Source of the DNA: JBBQYA01 sp031412335
GTDB taxonomy: Bacteria; Bacteroidota; Bacteroidia; Sphingobacteriales; Sphingobacteriaceae
Assembly (NCBI GenBank): GCA_031412335.1
Contig: JANOCT010000003.1
Span: 74,943-138,942, forward strand
DNA: 64,000 nucleotides
Reading direction: 5' to 3'
The stretch's first letter is position 1, and each line of letters starts with the position of its first letter. Positions 18,770 to 28,930 of this stretch are shown piece after piece. The translations under genes and the position numbers were made by a program. Under the pieces are notes generated by a model, which was not told the DNA's origin, ran no database searches, and saw only the letters and a program-made list of their open reading frames with translations.

Positions 18770-18783
18770 TTATGCAAGCATAA
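18770..18783. promoter_or_regulatory. Palindromic operator 2, TTATGCAAGCATAA
   Basis: This is an exact repeat of the 14-mer at 18733-18746, here extended by one matched base on each side (ATTATGC-AA-GCATAAT). It sits between the acyl-CoA synthetase stop and marR. No third copy was seen upstream of the synthetase or thiolase genes, so regulation probably acts on an internal marR promoter. Confidence 0.8.
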
Positions 18784-18798
18784 TAGATTAAATTTATG

Positions 18799-20592
18799 TT
18801 AAGCTTTTTGCGAATCTAATTTTTCTGCGTTTGCATATATCTTATCCACATTTAACTTATATTTCTGCATGATTACTTTTCGTTTCAAACTTAATTTTGG
18901 GGTTAGCTCTCCTGAATCTATCGACCATTCTTTCGGCAAAAGTTCAAACTTTTTGATGGTTTCCCATTTACCTAAGCCCTCATTGCATTTATCAACTTCT
19001 ATTTGAATCTTTTCTATTACATCTGGATTCTTAATCATTTCTTCAGGATTGGTGTAAACGATATTTTTACGTTCGCACCAATCTTTTAAAGCAGTGAAAG
19101 TGGGTACAATTAAAGCAGCAGCAAATCTTTCATTTTCACCAATTACAATTAATTGTTCTATGAGTGGAGATTCTTTTAATTTATTTTCTAATACTTGAGG
19201 AGCAATATATTTTCCACCAGCAGTTTTAAATATTTCTTTTTTACGATCTGTAATTTTCAAAAATTTATTGTCCACAATAGTTCCGATATCTCCGGTGTGA
19301 AACCAACCGTCTGCATCAATCGTTTCAGCGGTTAGATCGGGTCGCTTATAATAACCTTTCATTACGTTCGGACCTTTGCAAAGAACTTCTCCATCTTCTG
19401 CAATTTTTACTTGCACATGTTCAATCGTTGGACCAACAGATCCAAACATGGCCATTCCTTTATAAGGTTGATTTACGGATATAACCGGAGAGGTTTCTGT
19501 AAGTCCATATCCTTCTAAAGCCGGCATGCCAGCAGCTGCAAATACGCGTGCAAGTCTGGGTTGTAATGCTGCTCCACCAGAAATTATGGCAAAAACATTA
19601 TTTCCCAACGCTTCTTTCCATTTACTAAATATTAGTTTTCTGGCAATTTTTAATTGCGTTTCGTACAACCAGCCGTTTGCCCCATCAAATTCATATTTCA
19701 AACCTAACTTCAATGCCCAAAAAAATAATTGTTTTTTGATACCGGTAAGTTCGTGGCCTTTGGCAACAATTCGATCATAAACTTTCTCTAATAATCGGGG
19801 AACTGTTGAGAAAACATTGGGTTTTACTTCTTTCAGATTATCAGAAATTGTTTCCATACTTTCTGCATAATGGATGCTAATACCTTTACTTAGATACATG
19901 TAAACCACCATACGCTCAAAAATATGCGACAAGGGTAAAAAACTTAATGCTTTTGCATCATTATTTAAAGGAACTAATGGACCGGATGATTTAAAGTTAG
20001 AAACTAAATTATCGTGAGTAAGCATTACACCTTTTGGCGTTCCTGTAGTTCCAGATGTATATATTAGAGTTAGTAAATCATCAGGTTGAACGTTATCTTG
20101 ATAAGGTTGCAAATTTTCTAGCGGTTCTGCACTTCCCATTTCCAAAACTTCTGACCAATGTTTTACTCCTTCAATTTTTTCGTAAGAATAAATTTCACGT
20201 AAAGTTGGGATTTCATTTCTAACGCTGGCTACTTTATTATAAAGTTCAGCTGTGGCAACAAATAATATTTCCACACCAGCATCATTCATGATAAATTTAA
20301 TATCGTTTTCTGGTAAAGTTGGGTACATAGGCACATGCACTGCGCCTATTTGCATGATTCCAAAATCTACAAAATTCCACTCTGGTCTATTTGCAGACAT
20401 ATTTGCGACCATACTATCCTTTTTTATTCCTAATTTTATAAGCCCTCTGCTTATTTTTTCTGCATGGTTTACTAGATCATCTGTACTATAGTTATTCCAT
20501 TTACCAGAATTTTTTCCTGCAATTAGCACTGGTTTCGAAAAATTCTCTTGGTTAAATTTGAGTAGGTCGAATACCCGGGTTATTTGGTGCAT
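18799..20592 (-). CDS. Long-chain acyl-CoA synthetase (AMP-binding)
   Basis: The 597 residues carry the adenylate-forming signature 'LTLIYTSGTTGTPKGVMLTH' (about 172-191), 'GYGLTETSPVISVN' and the hinge 'DGWFHTGDIGTI.......TDRKKEIFKTAGGKYIAP'. It activates fatty acids with ATP and CoA before beta-oxidation. It is the first gene of the minus-strand cluster. Length and motifs fit the eukaryote-like FAA1/long-chain group found in Bacteroidota. No clear operator lies before it. Confidence 0.92.
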   Translation of the reverse strand: MHQITRVFDLLKFNQENFSKPVLIAGKNSGKWNNYSTDDLVNHAEKISRGLIKLGIKKDSMVANMSANRPEWNFVDFGIMQIGAVHVPMYPTLPENDIKFIMNDAGVEILFVATAELYNKVASVRNEIPTLREIYSYEKIEGVKHWSEVLEMGSAEPLENLQPYQDNVQPDDLLTLIYTSGTTGTPKGVMLTHDNLVSNFKSSGPLVPLNNDAKALSFLPLSHIFERMVVYMYLSKGISIHYAESMETISDNLKEVKPNVFSTVPRLLEKVYDRIVAKGHELTGIKKQLFFWALKLGLKYEFDGANGWLYETQLKIARKLIFSKWKEALGNNVFAIISGGAALQPRLARVFAAAGMPALEGYGLTETSPVISVNQPYKGMAMFGSVGPTIEHVQVKIAEDGEVLCKGPNVMKGYYKRPDLTAETIDADGWFHTGDIGTIVDNKFLKITDRKKEIFKTAGGKYIAPQVLENKLKESPLIEQLIVIGENERFAAALIVPTFTALKDWCERKNIVYTNPEEMIKNPDVIEKIQIEVDKCNEGLGKWETIKKFELLPKEWSIDSGELTPKLSLKRKVIMQKYKLNVDKIYANAEKLDSQKA

Positions 20593-20759
20593 ATTAGGTT
20601 AGTGTTAAAATGAAAAATTAGGATATTCCAATTTACAAAAAAGTGTGATATGATTTTTTAATTTTATTGATATTTTTGATATAAACTTTACAAATTAGTC
20701 GAAAAACCAAATAGGTATTTAGTACAAAACTATTCTTATTTTTAAATTTTCAAAGAAAA

Positions 20760-21806
20760 ATGAATGTAATAACACAATTTACAGTTGAAAACCAAGTGAA
20801 GTACCCCATCATAATGGCACCTATGTTTTTGGTTAGCAATTTGCCAATGATGAAAGCAGCGATTGATAGTGGTATTATGGGTGCTTTTCCAACATTAAAT
20901 TATCGTGGTGAAAACGAATTGTCAACTATTTTAGCCGAACTTAATTCCTATAAATCAAACGGAAAATCTGGCAATTATGGAGTAAATCTGATTGTGCAAA
21001 AATCAAATCCCTTGTACACTAAACATTTGAATATTTGTGTAGAAGCAAAAGTTCCTTTTTATATTACTTCATTAGGTAGTCCAGCCGAAGTTATTGAAAA
21101 AGCACACAGCTATGGCGGTAAAGTTTATTGCGATGTAACGAATATTGCACATGCGCAAAAATGCTATTCATTAAATTGTGATGGTTTTATTGCTGTTGGG
21201 CAAGGTGCTGGTGGGCATGCAGGGCCAAATCCACTTCATATTTTGGTTACATCGTTGCAAAAACATTTTCCGGATAAGCCGGTAATTGCAGCAGGCGGTA
21301 TTGCAAATGGAAGTGGAATATTATCCATGTTGGCATTAGGTGCCGCAGGTGTTTCTATCGGAACCCGCTTTATTGCAACTTCAGAAAGCACTGTAAACGA
21401 TGGATATAAAAATGCAATCGTTGAATCTAAAATGGAGGATATTGTACTCACAGAAAAAATTTCGGGAACACCATGTACAATAATCAATACACCTTTTGCA
21501 AAAAAAATAGGGTACAAACAAAACTGGTTTGAAAATCTCTTATCCAAAAATTCAACTACGCGTAAATATTTTAAAATGTTGGTTCAATTTAGAGGTATGC
21601 AGAAATTAACTGCCTCTGTACAACCTGGAAATTATAAAACACTTTGGTGCGCGGGGCAATCTGTAGAATTGATTGATGAAATAAAATCCGTTTCAGAGAT
21701 AGTTGCTAAAATGATTAACGAATACGACCAAGCATTTTTGTCTCTTCAAAAATTATCACCGAAAATAACAAGCGAATATGAAAAACCTATCGGGATTACT
21801 CAATAA
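20760..21806 (+). CDS. NAD(P)H-dependent flavin oxidoreductase (nitronate monooxygenase/FabK-like)
   Basis: The 348 residues form an FMN TIM barrel: N-terminal 'YPIIMAPMFLVSNLPMMKAA', 'VGQGAGGHAGP', 'PVIAAGGIANGSGILSMLALGAAGVSIGTRFIAT'. The 'GQGAGGHAG' stretch is near the conserved catalytic His of nitronate monooxygenases, but FabK-type enoyl reductases share the fold. The gene diverges from the acyl-CoA synthetase and overlaps the next gene by 29 bases, which suggests a lipid-linked role. Substrate unresolved. Confidence 0.85.
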   Translation: MNVITQFTVENQVKYPIIMAPMFLVSNLPMMKAAIDSGIMGAFPTLNYRGENELSTILAELNSYKSNGKSGNYGVNLIVQKSNPLYTKHLNICVEAKVPFYITSLGSPAEVIEKAHSYGGKVYCDVTNIAHAQKCYSLNCDGFIAVGQGAGGHAGPNPLHILVTSLQKHFPDKPVIAAGGIANGSGILSMLALGAAGVSIGTRFIATSESTVNDGYKNAIVESKMEDIVLTEKISGTPCTIINTPFAKKIGYKQNWFENLLSKNSTTRKYFKMLVQFRGMQKLTASVQPGNYKTLWCAGQSVELIDEIKSVSEIVAKMINEYDQAFLSLQKLSPKITSEYEKPIGITQ

Positions 21807-22284
21807 AGCGAAAAAATCCAGATTTTATTTATGGCTGTTGAATCGTGTTTTACACCGAGCCATTCCGTTTAATGCACCCCATAATTTTGAAATTATAAAT
21901 ATAACTGATGAGGAGCTAACTGTTAAAATGCCTTATATCAGTAAAAACAAAAATCATATAAATGGTTTACATGCTTGCGGTTTAGCTACCCTATGCGAGT
22001 ATGCATGTGGACTACAATTAATGAATGCAACGGATATTTCACAATATCGAATCATTATGAAAAGCCTACAAATGGATTATCATTTTCAAGGGAAAACAGA
22101 TGTTTTTGCTACATTTAATTTAAGCAAGAAATGGGTTGAGGAAAACGTTAAACCTGCTCTAGAAACATCAGAAGGCATTTTTCGGACTTTTGAAGTTAAA
22201 GTATTTGACACTAAACAAAACCATATTTGTACTGCAAAAATTAATTGGCAAATAAAATTGTGGAGTAAAGTGAAAAGTAACTAA
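21778..22284 (+). CDS. DUF4442 (hotdog-fold thioesterase-like) protein
   Basis: The 168 residues match the DUF4442/YiiD-like hotdog family: 'IPFNAPHNFEIINITDEELTVKMPYISKNKNHINGLHACGLATLCEYACGLQL'. The 'N.....HACALATL' region is the usual active helix of hotdog thioesterases. It overlaps the upstream flavin oxidoreductase by 29 bases, so the two are coupled. Thioesterase activity is inferred from fold only. Confidence 0.8.
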   Translation: MKNLSGLLNKAKKSRFYLWLLNRVLHRAIPFNAPHNFEIINITDEELTVKMPYISKNKNHINGLHACGLATLCEYACGLQLMNATDISQYRIIMKSLQMDYHFQGKTDVFATFNLSKKWVEENVKPALETSEGIFRTFEVKVFDTKQNHICTAKINWQIKLWSKVKSN

Positions 22285-22328
22285 CGAATTGGTAAGCTTA
22301 TTGATTTAGCAATAATAAAATATAATTT

Positions 22329-22829
22329 ATGAAAAAGCTATTAATTATATGTGTGATTTGCATTTTTGCTTTACAACAGAATTCCGTTGCGCAAGATTAT
22401 AAAACTGGATTTGGAGTTCGAGCTGGTGGTTATCAAAATGCTATTAGTGTTAAGCATTTTTTTAGACCCTCAGTAGCTATAGAAGGGCTGATTGGAAATG
22501 GATATTTTCAGAGAGGAGTTTCGTTGACTGTTTTGATCGAAAAAAGTGTTACAGCTTTTGATAGAGAAGAATTTCAGTTTTTTTATGGTGGAGGTGCACA
22601 TATTGGAGCCTACCGAGGAAAATATTTTTATCGAGATTTTAATAAAAAAAATTATAAATATTATGAAGATGAATTTGTAGCGCTTGGATTAGATGGGATA
22701 ATTGGATTAGAATGGAAAATACCGGAAATACCACTGAGCTTAGGTGTAGATATAAAACCGATAATAGAATTGGCTCAACCAGGTCTTTCAACGATAGATC
22801 CAGGCTTTACCATTAGATTTACTTTGTAA
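22329..22829 (+). CDS. Small secreted beta-barrel-like protein of unknown function
   Basis: A signal peptide (residues 1-21, ending SVAQ) is followed by alternating strands with aromatic ends ('YKTGFGVRAGGYQNAISVKHFF', 'FQFFYGGGAHIGAY', terminal 'GFTIRFTL'). This looks like a small outer-membrane beta barrel, a class abundant in Bacteroidota. No conserved family motif was recognised. It follows the DUF4442 gene by 44 bases. Confidence 0.75.
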   Translation: MKKLLIICVICIFALQQNSVAQDYKTGFGVRAGGYQNAISVKHFFRPSVAIEGLIGNGYFQRGVSLTVLIEKSVTAFDREEFQFFYGGGAHIGAYRGKYFYRDFNKKNYKYYEDEFVALGLDGIIGLEWKIPEIPLSLGVDIKPIIELAQPGLSTIDPGFTIRFTL

Positions 22830-22862
22830 TAGAATGTTTATGTAAAAAATATTCTGCTTTTT

Positions 22863-24638
22863 CTAAATCTTCAACCACTTTTTATAAATTTTAGACTGCA
22901 AATCAGTCGGTTTATCCATTTGTTCCAACGTATATTTTACATTTGTACTTTTCAAAAGTGGTACATCGATGATTAAAATTTTTCCGTCGCGGTTTATTAT
23001 TAATTTACATACATCACCAACTTTTTTTCCGGCAACTATTTTAGCTACATCATCCACACGATAATTATCTGATGCAATAATTTCATCGTTCGGGCTTATT
23101 CCAGCTAATTGAGCCGATCCATTTCTTGAAACTGAAGTTACTATGATTTTACCCCCAACTTGTGTGTTCGTAATTCCTAAAAATGGTTCGTTTTTATTAG
23201 CATTTGTATTTACTAATTTAAGTCCGGCAGAAGTGAAAATGGTGTTATAATCAAAGGCCTGAGTTCCATAAATTTGATTTCGAAAAAATGAATCCATGCT
23301 TTTTCCTGTAAGTTTTTCTACTCCTTTTTGAAATTCCTCATCAGTAAACCCTCTGTTTAATTTGGTATAGTACTCATCATACATATATTTCATCAAATCA
23401 TCCAAATTTTTAGTTCCTTTTGATTGGTTCATAATTTCCATATCAATAACCAATGCAATCAAAGCACCTTTGTCATAATAGGAAATGGTAGAATTATTTG
23501 AATTTTCGTTTCTTCGATAATATTTTATCCATGCATCGAAACTTGATTCGCTTGCCGATTGAACTTTATTACCTGCGGCATTTTCTATGGTATTAATGGT
23601 TGAAGAAACTAAGTCAAGATATTTTTCGGGTGAATAAAAACCTGTTCTTCTGGTAATTAAATCATCATAATAAGCAGTAAATCCTTCACTAACCCAAAGC
23701 ATTTGGGTATAATTTTCAACAGAATAATTAAATGGTCCTAATGCTTCTGGACGTAATCGTTTTACATTCCACAAGTGAAAATACTCGTGTGCAACCAAGG
23801 AAAGAAAAGAAAGATAAGAACTTTCATTGGAATAGGCATCTCGGGAAACCTGTAAAGTGGTAGAATTTAAATGTTCCAATCCGCCTCCACCAGTTGAAAG
23901 ATTATGAATAATAAATACATATTTTTCGCAAGGGTGTTTACCGAAAATAGCCGTCTCTTCATTTATAATTTTGGTCATGTCGGCTACGATTTTCTCCTTA
24001 TTATATTTTCCTGATCCAAACATGGCAATTTCATGAGGAATTCCTGCTGCACTAAAATTTATGATTTCTTGATTTCCAATTTCAAATGGAGAATCTGCTA
24101 ATTCATCATAACTTTTAGCAGAAAATCTATTTTGTATAACGAAAGGTAACCCAGTCGAAATCTTTTTCCAATTATCTTTTGGTATTACAGAAATTTCGAT
24201 TGGATTATTATCCATTTTTTCTGCAAACATAAAAACTGATGCACCATTCAAATAGGCATGTTCATCGTCTACAAAACTTGTGCGCACGGTAAGTTCAAAT
24301 GCATAAACTTGATAATTGATGGTGATTTTTCCACCTGAAGAGTTTTTTACAGACCATGTATTCTTATCGGTTTTTTTCCAGCTAAGTTTTTTTCCATTTT
24401 GGCTTGCTTCAAATCCTTCTACATGTCGTGCAAACTCCCTAACCAAATAAGATCCTGGCGTCCAAACTGGCATTTTAAGATTAATATTTTCTGCTTTTCC
24501 CGCATCGATATTCATTTCAACATTTACATAATGTGCTTTAGAATCTGGAAATGAAACCTGATAATTCAGAATTGACTGCTGAGCCATACTATTTGTAGAT
24601 AAAGCGATAAAAAGTAGAAATGAAAGTATTGTTTTCAA
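22863..24638 (-). CDS. M61-family peptidase with C-terminal PDZ domain
   Basis: A signal peptide (1-19, ending SMAQ) is followed by an N-terminal beta domain and the M61 catalytic domain with the zinc motif HEYFH at residues 284-288, then 'LWNVKRLRPEALGPFNY'. A PDZ domain lies at about 475-565 ('FLGITNTQVGGKIIVTSVSRNGSAQLAGISPNDEII'). The family cleaves N-terminal Gly/Ala residues in the periplasm. The 591-residue length and order agree with Bacteroidota M61 proteins. Confidence 0.92.
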   Translation of the reverse strand: MKTILSFLLFIALSTNSMAQQSILNYQVSFPDSKAHYVNVEMNIDAGKAENINLKMPVWTPGSYLVREFARHVEGFEASQNGKKLSWKKTDKNTWSVKNSSGGKITINYQVYAFELTVRTSFVDDEHAYLNGASVFMFAEKMDNNPIEISVIPKDNWKKISTGLPFVIQNRFSAKSYDELADSPFEIGNQEIINFSAAGIPHEIAMFGSGKYNKEKIVADMTKIINEETAIFGKHPCEKYVFIIHNLSTGGGGLEHLNSTTLQVSRDAYSNESSYLSFLSLVAHEYFHLWNVKRLRPEALGPFNYSVENYTQMLWVSEGFTAYYDDLITRRTGFYSPEKYLDLVSSTINTIENAAGNKVQSASESSFDAWIKYYRRNENSNNSTISYYDKGALIALVIDMEIMNQSKGTKNLDDLMKYMYDEYYTKLNRGFTDEEFQKGVEKLTGKSMDSFFRNQIYGTQAFDYNTIFTSAGLKLVNTNANKNEPFLGITNTQVGGKIIVTSVSRNGSAQLAGISPNDEIIASDNYRVDDVAKIVAGKKVGDVCKLIINRDGKILIIDVPLLKSTNVKYTLEQMDKPTDLQSKIYKKWLKI

Positions 24639-24694
24639 TTTTATTAATTTAAATAAAAGTTTTTTATAATTATTCGATGGAAGATAGAAACAAT

Positions 24695-25201
24695 TTAAAC
24701 CAAATAAACAGCGTCTTCTTCTTCCTCACTATCCAATATTACAGAAACATGTTCTTGCATAACTGTAGCAAGTGAATATCCTGCAAAATCAATTCCGATT
24801 GGATAATTTGTATGGCCTCGATCAACAAGCACCGCAGTTCTGATTTTTTTTGCAGGCATATTCAAAAAAACGCCTAAACCATAGCCTAACGTTCTACCAC
24901 TACTCATTACATCATCTACCAGTATGATTACTTTATGGTGTAATTCCTGAATTGGAACATCTGTGGAAGCAATTAATGAACTACTATCTTTATCTAAATC
25001 AATTTTAACCAATGTGATTTCGAATGTAGATATTTTTGCTAATTGTTCTATAATTCTTTTTGCTAGCACATATCCGCGTGACACGATGCCGGCAATTACC
25101 AATTCTTTTTCTTCTAAATTATCTTCCAGAATTTGATAGGCTATTCTATTTATTTTATTCGCAATCTGCGATTTATTGAGTACTAACGTTCTATTCGCCA
25201 T
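24695..25201 (-). CDS. PyrR-like phosphoribosyltransferase
   Basis: The 168-residue type I phosphoribosyltransferase has the PRPP motif 'VILVDDVMSSGRTL' (about 96-109) and an N-terminal 'VIAGIVSRGYVLAKRI'. It resembles PyrR (uracil phosphoribosyltransferase/attenuation regulator) and hypoxanthine transferases. There is no pyrimidine gene nearby, so a regulatory role is not supported. It is the third gene of a minus-strand set with RlmD, starting 3 bases after the hypothetical gene. Confidence 0.85.
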   Translation of the reverse strand: MANRTLVLNKSQIANKINRIAYQILEDNLEEKELVIAGIVSRGYVLAKRIIEQLAKISTFEITLVKIDLDKDSSSLIASTDVPIQELHHKVIILVDDVMSSGRTLGYGLGVFLNMPAKKIRTAVLVDRGHTNYPIGIDFAGYSLATVMQEHVSVILDSEEEEDAVYLV

Positions 25202-25204
25202 AAA

Positions 25205-25555
25205 TCAGTTATAAGGATAGTAAACAAAATTTGCTCCTTCGGGTACAATTACAAACAAACACATAAATTTTTTGGGGTCTTTATAATTTCCAATAAAGTA
25301 ATCTTCTTTATCTTTTGTAATAATTCCTTTTTCTTTAAAATCTTCAAATGTTGCAGCATTAATATTCCATTCAGTATTTAATTCAGCTTTATCCAAAATC
25401 AATTCACCTAAAGCAACTTCGTGTTGATGTGCAATAAATATCGGGTATTTGCTTACTTTTTCTTTAATAATTTCCATCGCAGTTTCACGAATGGAGTCAT
25501 TAAAATAAATCAAATCTGTTTCCAAACTTTTAAGTGGACTATCTTTAGTTTCCAT
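25205..25555 (-). CDS. Conserved hypothetical protein of 116 residues
   Basis: The protein starts 'METKDSPLKSLETDLIYFND' and ends 'FVIVPEGANFVYYPYN'. No signal peptide or membrane helix is seen, so it is cytoplasmic. Its start overlaps the end of rlmD by 11 bases and its stop is 3 bases before the phosphoribosyltransferase gene, so the three genes are almost surely one operon. I do not recognise a family. Confidence 0.8.
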   Translation of the reverse strand: METKDSPLKSLETDLIYFNDSIRETAMEIIKEKVSKYPIFIAHQHEVALGELILDKAELNTEWNINAATFEDFKEKGIITKDKEDYFIGNYKDPKKFMCLFVIVPEGANFVYYPYN

Positions 25556-26978
25556 ACTCTTTTAATGTTAATAAAACTATATTTTCAACATGTTGGGTAT
25601 GCGGAAACATATCAACCGGTTGAATTTTTTGAACTTCGTATTTTTCTAATAAAACAATTAAATCTCTTGCCTGTGTTGCCGGATTGCATGAAATATAAAC
25701 AATTTTTTTTGCTCCAGAATCAGCCAGTCGTACACAAACATCATTATGCATTCCAGCTCTAGGCGGATCTGTTATAATTACATCAGGCTGCCCATTTATT
25801 TTCATAAACTCAGCAGTAAGCATATCTTTCATATCACCAGCATAAAAAACCGTGTTGTCAATATGATTTAATTCTGAATTAACTTTTGCATCAGCAATTG
25901 CATCGGCTACATATTCTATTCCCACTACTTTTTTTGCTTTATGAGCAACAAAATTGGCAATTGTTCCTGCGCCTGTGTATAAATCATAAACCAGTTCAGA
26001 ACCTGTTAAGCCAGCCATTTCAGCAGCATATTTATATAAAACTTCCGCTTGTTTTGAATTAGTTTGATAAAACGATTTTGGGCCAATCTTAAAATTCAAA
26101 ACTTGACCATCTGTAGTTTGCATTTGTTCAACTATAAACTCATTCCCAAAAAAATGTAAAATTTCTTGATCAAAAATTGTATCATTCTTTTTTGTATTCA
26201 CACAATATAACAAACTGGTAATTTCTGGAAATTTATTTTGAATTGCCGTTAACATAGCTGATATGGCCGATGTTTCTTGCATTGCAACAATTAGCAATAC
26301 CATCAATTCGCCAGTGGTAGTAGTTCGGATAATTAAATTTCTTAAAAATCCGGTATGTTCTTTTAGGTTGTAAAAAGTTAAGTCATTTTCATAAGCGTAT
26401 TCACGGCAATAATTACGGATTGCATTAGATGGATCAGTTTGCAACCAGCATTTTTCTACATCTATAATTTTATCAAATCTGCCACCTACATGAAAACCCA
26501 ATGCGTTTGTCCTTTCTTGTTCTTCGGGAATATCATCAACATTGGTAAACCAACGCTTATCTGCAAAAGTAAATTCGAGTTTATTCCGATAAAAGCGATC
26601 GTCAGCAGAAGGAACAATTGCGCTAATTTCTACATTTTCAATTTTTGCAATTCGCTGCATTGCATCATTTACTTGCTTTTGTTTGTAATGCAATTGTGCA
26701 GAATAGTTTAAATGTTGCCATTTGCAACCGCCACACGTTCCAAAATAATCGCAAAAAGGAACAACCCGATCTGGCGATAAGGTATGAAAAGTGCTTGCAA
26801 CCCCCTCATAAAATGATTTTTTCTTTCCTAAAATGGTAACATCTACCAAATCACCAGGCACTGTTCCATTTACAAATAGCACTAAATCATCTGATTTTCC
26901 TACCGAACGACCATCATGTGCAAAATCAATAATTAATACATTTTCTATTATTTGGCGTTCAAACCTCTTTTTTCTCAT
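25545..26978 (-). CDS. rlmD: 23S rRNA (uracil-C5)-methyltransferase RlmD-like
   Basis: An N-terminal TRAM-like domain is followed by an iron-sulfur motif (Cys near 76, 82 and 85; 'CDYFGTCGGCKW') and a C-terminal methyltransferase with 'VYDLYTGAGTIANFVA' and the nucleophile motif 'YISCNPATQARDL'. RlmD/TrmA-type enzymes methylate uracil in RNA; the target (U1939 of 23S rRNA or U747) is from the family. I choose the ATG at 26978 rather than a TTG three codons upstream. Confidence 0.9.
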   Translation of the reverse strand: MRKKRFERQIIENVLIIDFAHDGRSVGKSDDLVLFVNGTVPGDLVDVTILGKKKSFYEGVASTFHTLSPDRVVPFCDYFGTCGGCKWQHLNYSAQLHYKQKQVNDAMQRIAKIENVEISAIVPSADDRFYRNKLEFTFADKRWFTNVDDIPEEQERTNALGFHVGGRFDKIIDVEKCWLQTDPSNAIRNYCREYAYENDLTFYNLKEHTGFLRNLIIRTTTTGELMVLLIVAMQETSAISAMLTAIQNKFPEITSLLYCVNTKKNDTIFDQEILHFFGNEFIVEQMQTTDGQVLNFKIGPKSFYQTNSKQAEVLYKYAAEMAGLTGSELVYDLYTGAGTIANFVAHKAKKVVGIEYVADAIADAKVNSELNHIDNTVFYAGDMKDMLTAEFMKINGQPDVIITDPPRAGMHNDVCVRLADSGAKKIVYISCNPATQARDLIVLLEKYEVQKIQPVDMFPHTQHVENIVLLTLKEYGN

Positions 26979-27047
26979 TTTGTGCAAATTTAATTATTAA
27001 AATGTTGCAGAAGGTGCTATTTTTAGCAATCGGATTTAAATTTCTAC

Positions 27048-28892
27048 ATGCTTCTGAAAAAAATCATTTACCTCTTCGTATTACTTTTCAGTTTTACTCA
27101 ATCATTTTCCTCTCATATTGTAGGTGGAGATTTTAGTTACCAGCGTTTGCAGGGTGATCAATACATTTTAAGATTGAGGATTTATAGAGATGCATTGGGT
27201 ACTCCACAATTTAATCGTGAACCATTAGCAATCGGTATCTATGACAAGGAAACCAACCTCCTGATGGATACAATTTTTATGAGGTCAAGCAAAACAGACA
27301 CAGTTAAATTTAATGCACTAGACTGTGTCGACGAGACAAAAATTATTACAGAGACTAAAGTTTACGAAAAAATAATAACACTTGGGGCTGACAAATACAA
27401 CAATCTTTCAGGCTACTATATTAGTTGGGAAAGAGCTACCAGAAATGTTGTTATTGTTAATATTGATGATCCTGGTAACACACCAATGGCATTCTATATG
27501 GAAATCCCAAGTCCATATCCTCCTTCAAAACCAGCATTTGTTAATAGTAGTCCTCGGTTTATAAAAGATCCACTAAATTTTTTGTGTGTGAGTAAACCTT
27601 TTACTTATAACTTTAATGTTGAAGAATTAGATGGCGATAGTCTTGTATACACTTTAGTAACTCCATTAGCTGGTAATACAAATACACCACCAGAATTTAA
27701 CAACAACGCCTTAAATACATGGGTTAGGCCTGGACCATACCCTGAAGTAGTTTGGGCACCTGGTTATTCACTGTCTAATATTATGAATGGTATGCCGGAT
27801 TTAGCAGTTAACTCAGAAACTGGTGACTTAACTGTTACTCCTAAATTTTCTGGCTTTTTTGTATTGGCTGTAAAAGTTTCAGAATATAGAAAAGGTATTA
27901 AAATTGGAGAAGTAAGAAGAGAAATACAGTTTTTTGTTTATCAATGTGAAGACCCAGAACCACCAACCGTTGTCACTTTTTTACCTCCCGGCAGCAATAC
28001 TGCAACCCTTATTAGAGGGAAACCAAATTGTATTGATTTTGAAATAAACGATAGTAGCGGTGACATTTTAAAATATAAAATTGAAAGTCTAGGTTTCGAT
28101 ATATTCAAAAATGGGGCAACAATAATTGAAGATCCATCGAGTACAAAAAATAATATTAAAGGTCAGGTTTGCTGGACTCCTCCTTGCGATTTTTATATCA
28201 GCTCTATTCCTGCTCTTAAAATTTTCGCTTATGACGATAGCTGCCCTGATTCATTGTCAGCAGAAGTTAACTTTTCACTTGAATTTGTAGATTATGATAA
28301 TCAAGAGGCAATATTTGTTTTACCAAGTGATTCCGTTTTCGAATATTTCTCAGATCAAATAATAACGTTTCCAGTGGGTGCCATTGATTTAAACAACGAT
28401 TCTTTATATCTAAGTGCAGAATCTGAATTATTTAATTTAATTAATGAACAAAAACCTACGTTCGAAAATGTTTCAGGAGTTGGGGCGGTAAATTCTTTAT
28501 TTTCATGGCGTATTGATTGTGATAATGTTAGAAATGAACCATATATAATTAAATTCATATTAAAGGATCGATTTTGCAATAATGAGAATATTATTTACTA
28601 CGATGTAAAAGTTAAATTTAAAGGGGGAACTGAAGCAGATACACTTAATATGGTAAATGTTTTTACTCCAAATGGTGATAGTAAAAATGATACGTTCATC
28701 CTTTCACCAGAATTTAAAACTTGCTTGGATGATTTTCAAATTATTATTTTCAACCGCTGGGGCGAAACAATGTTTACTTCTAAAGACCAGGATTTTGCTT
28801 GGGATGGAGACAATGCTGCGGAGGGGGTGTATTTTTATGTGTTAAAAGCGAAAAATAAAAACTTATCGGGCGCTATTACGCTGCTGCGCTAA
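27048..28892 (+). CDS. Secreted protein with T9SS type B (gliding-type) sorting domain
   Basis: A signal peptide (1 to about 21, ending SFSS) is followed by an all-beta region of ~480 residues and a C-terminal CHU_C-type domain: 'VNVFTPNGDSKNDTF...FQIIIFNRWGETMFTSK...WDGDNAAEGVYFYVLKAK'. This type B signal directs export by the type IX system and often attachment to SprF-type barrels. The substrate or ligand is unknown. No PorP/SprF-type partner gene lies next to it. Confidence 0.9.
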   Translation: MLLKKIIYLFVLLFSFTQSFSSHIVGGDFSYQRLQGDQYILRLRIYRDALGTPQFNREPLAIGIYDKETNLLMDTIFMRSSKTDTVKFNALDCVDETKIITETKVYEKIITLGADKYNNLSGYYISWERATRNVVIVNIDDPGNTPMAFYMEIPSPYPPSKPAFVNSSPRFIKDPLNFLCVSKPFTYNFNVEELDGDSLVYTLVTPLAGNTNTPPEFNNNALNTWVRPGPYPEVVWAPGYSLSNIMNGMPDLAVNSETGDLTVTPKFSGFFVLAVKVSEYRKGIKIGEVRREIQFFVYQCEDPEPPTVVTFLPPGSNTATLIRGKPNCIDFEINDSSGDILKYKIESLGFDIFKNGATIIEDPSSTKNNIKGQVCWTPPCDFYISSIPALKIFAYDDSCPDSLSAEVNFSLEFVDYDNQEAIFVLPSDSVFEYFSDQIITFPVGAIDLNNDSLYLSAESELFNLINEQKPTFENVSGVGAVNSLFSWRIDCDNVRNEPYIIKFILKDRFCNNENIIYYDVKVKFKGGTEADTLNMVNVFTPNGDSKNDTFILSPEFKTCLDDFQIIIFNRWGETMFTSKDQDFAWDGDNAAEGVYFYVLKAKNKNLSGAITLLR

Positions 28893-28930
28893 AGTGTAAC
28901 ACATTAAGTACAAAAATTATTTTGGCTAAA

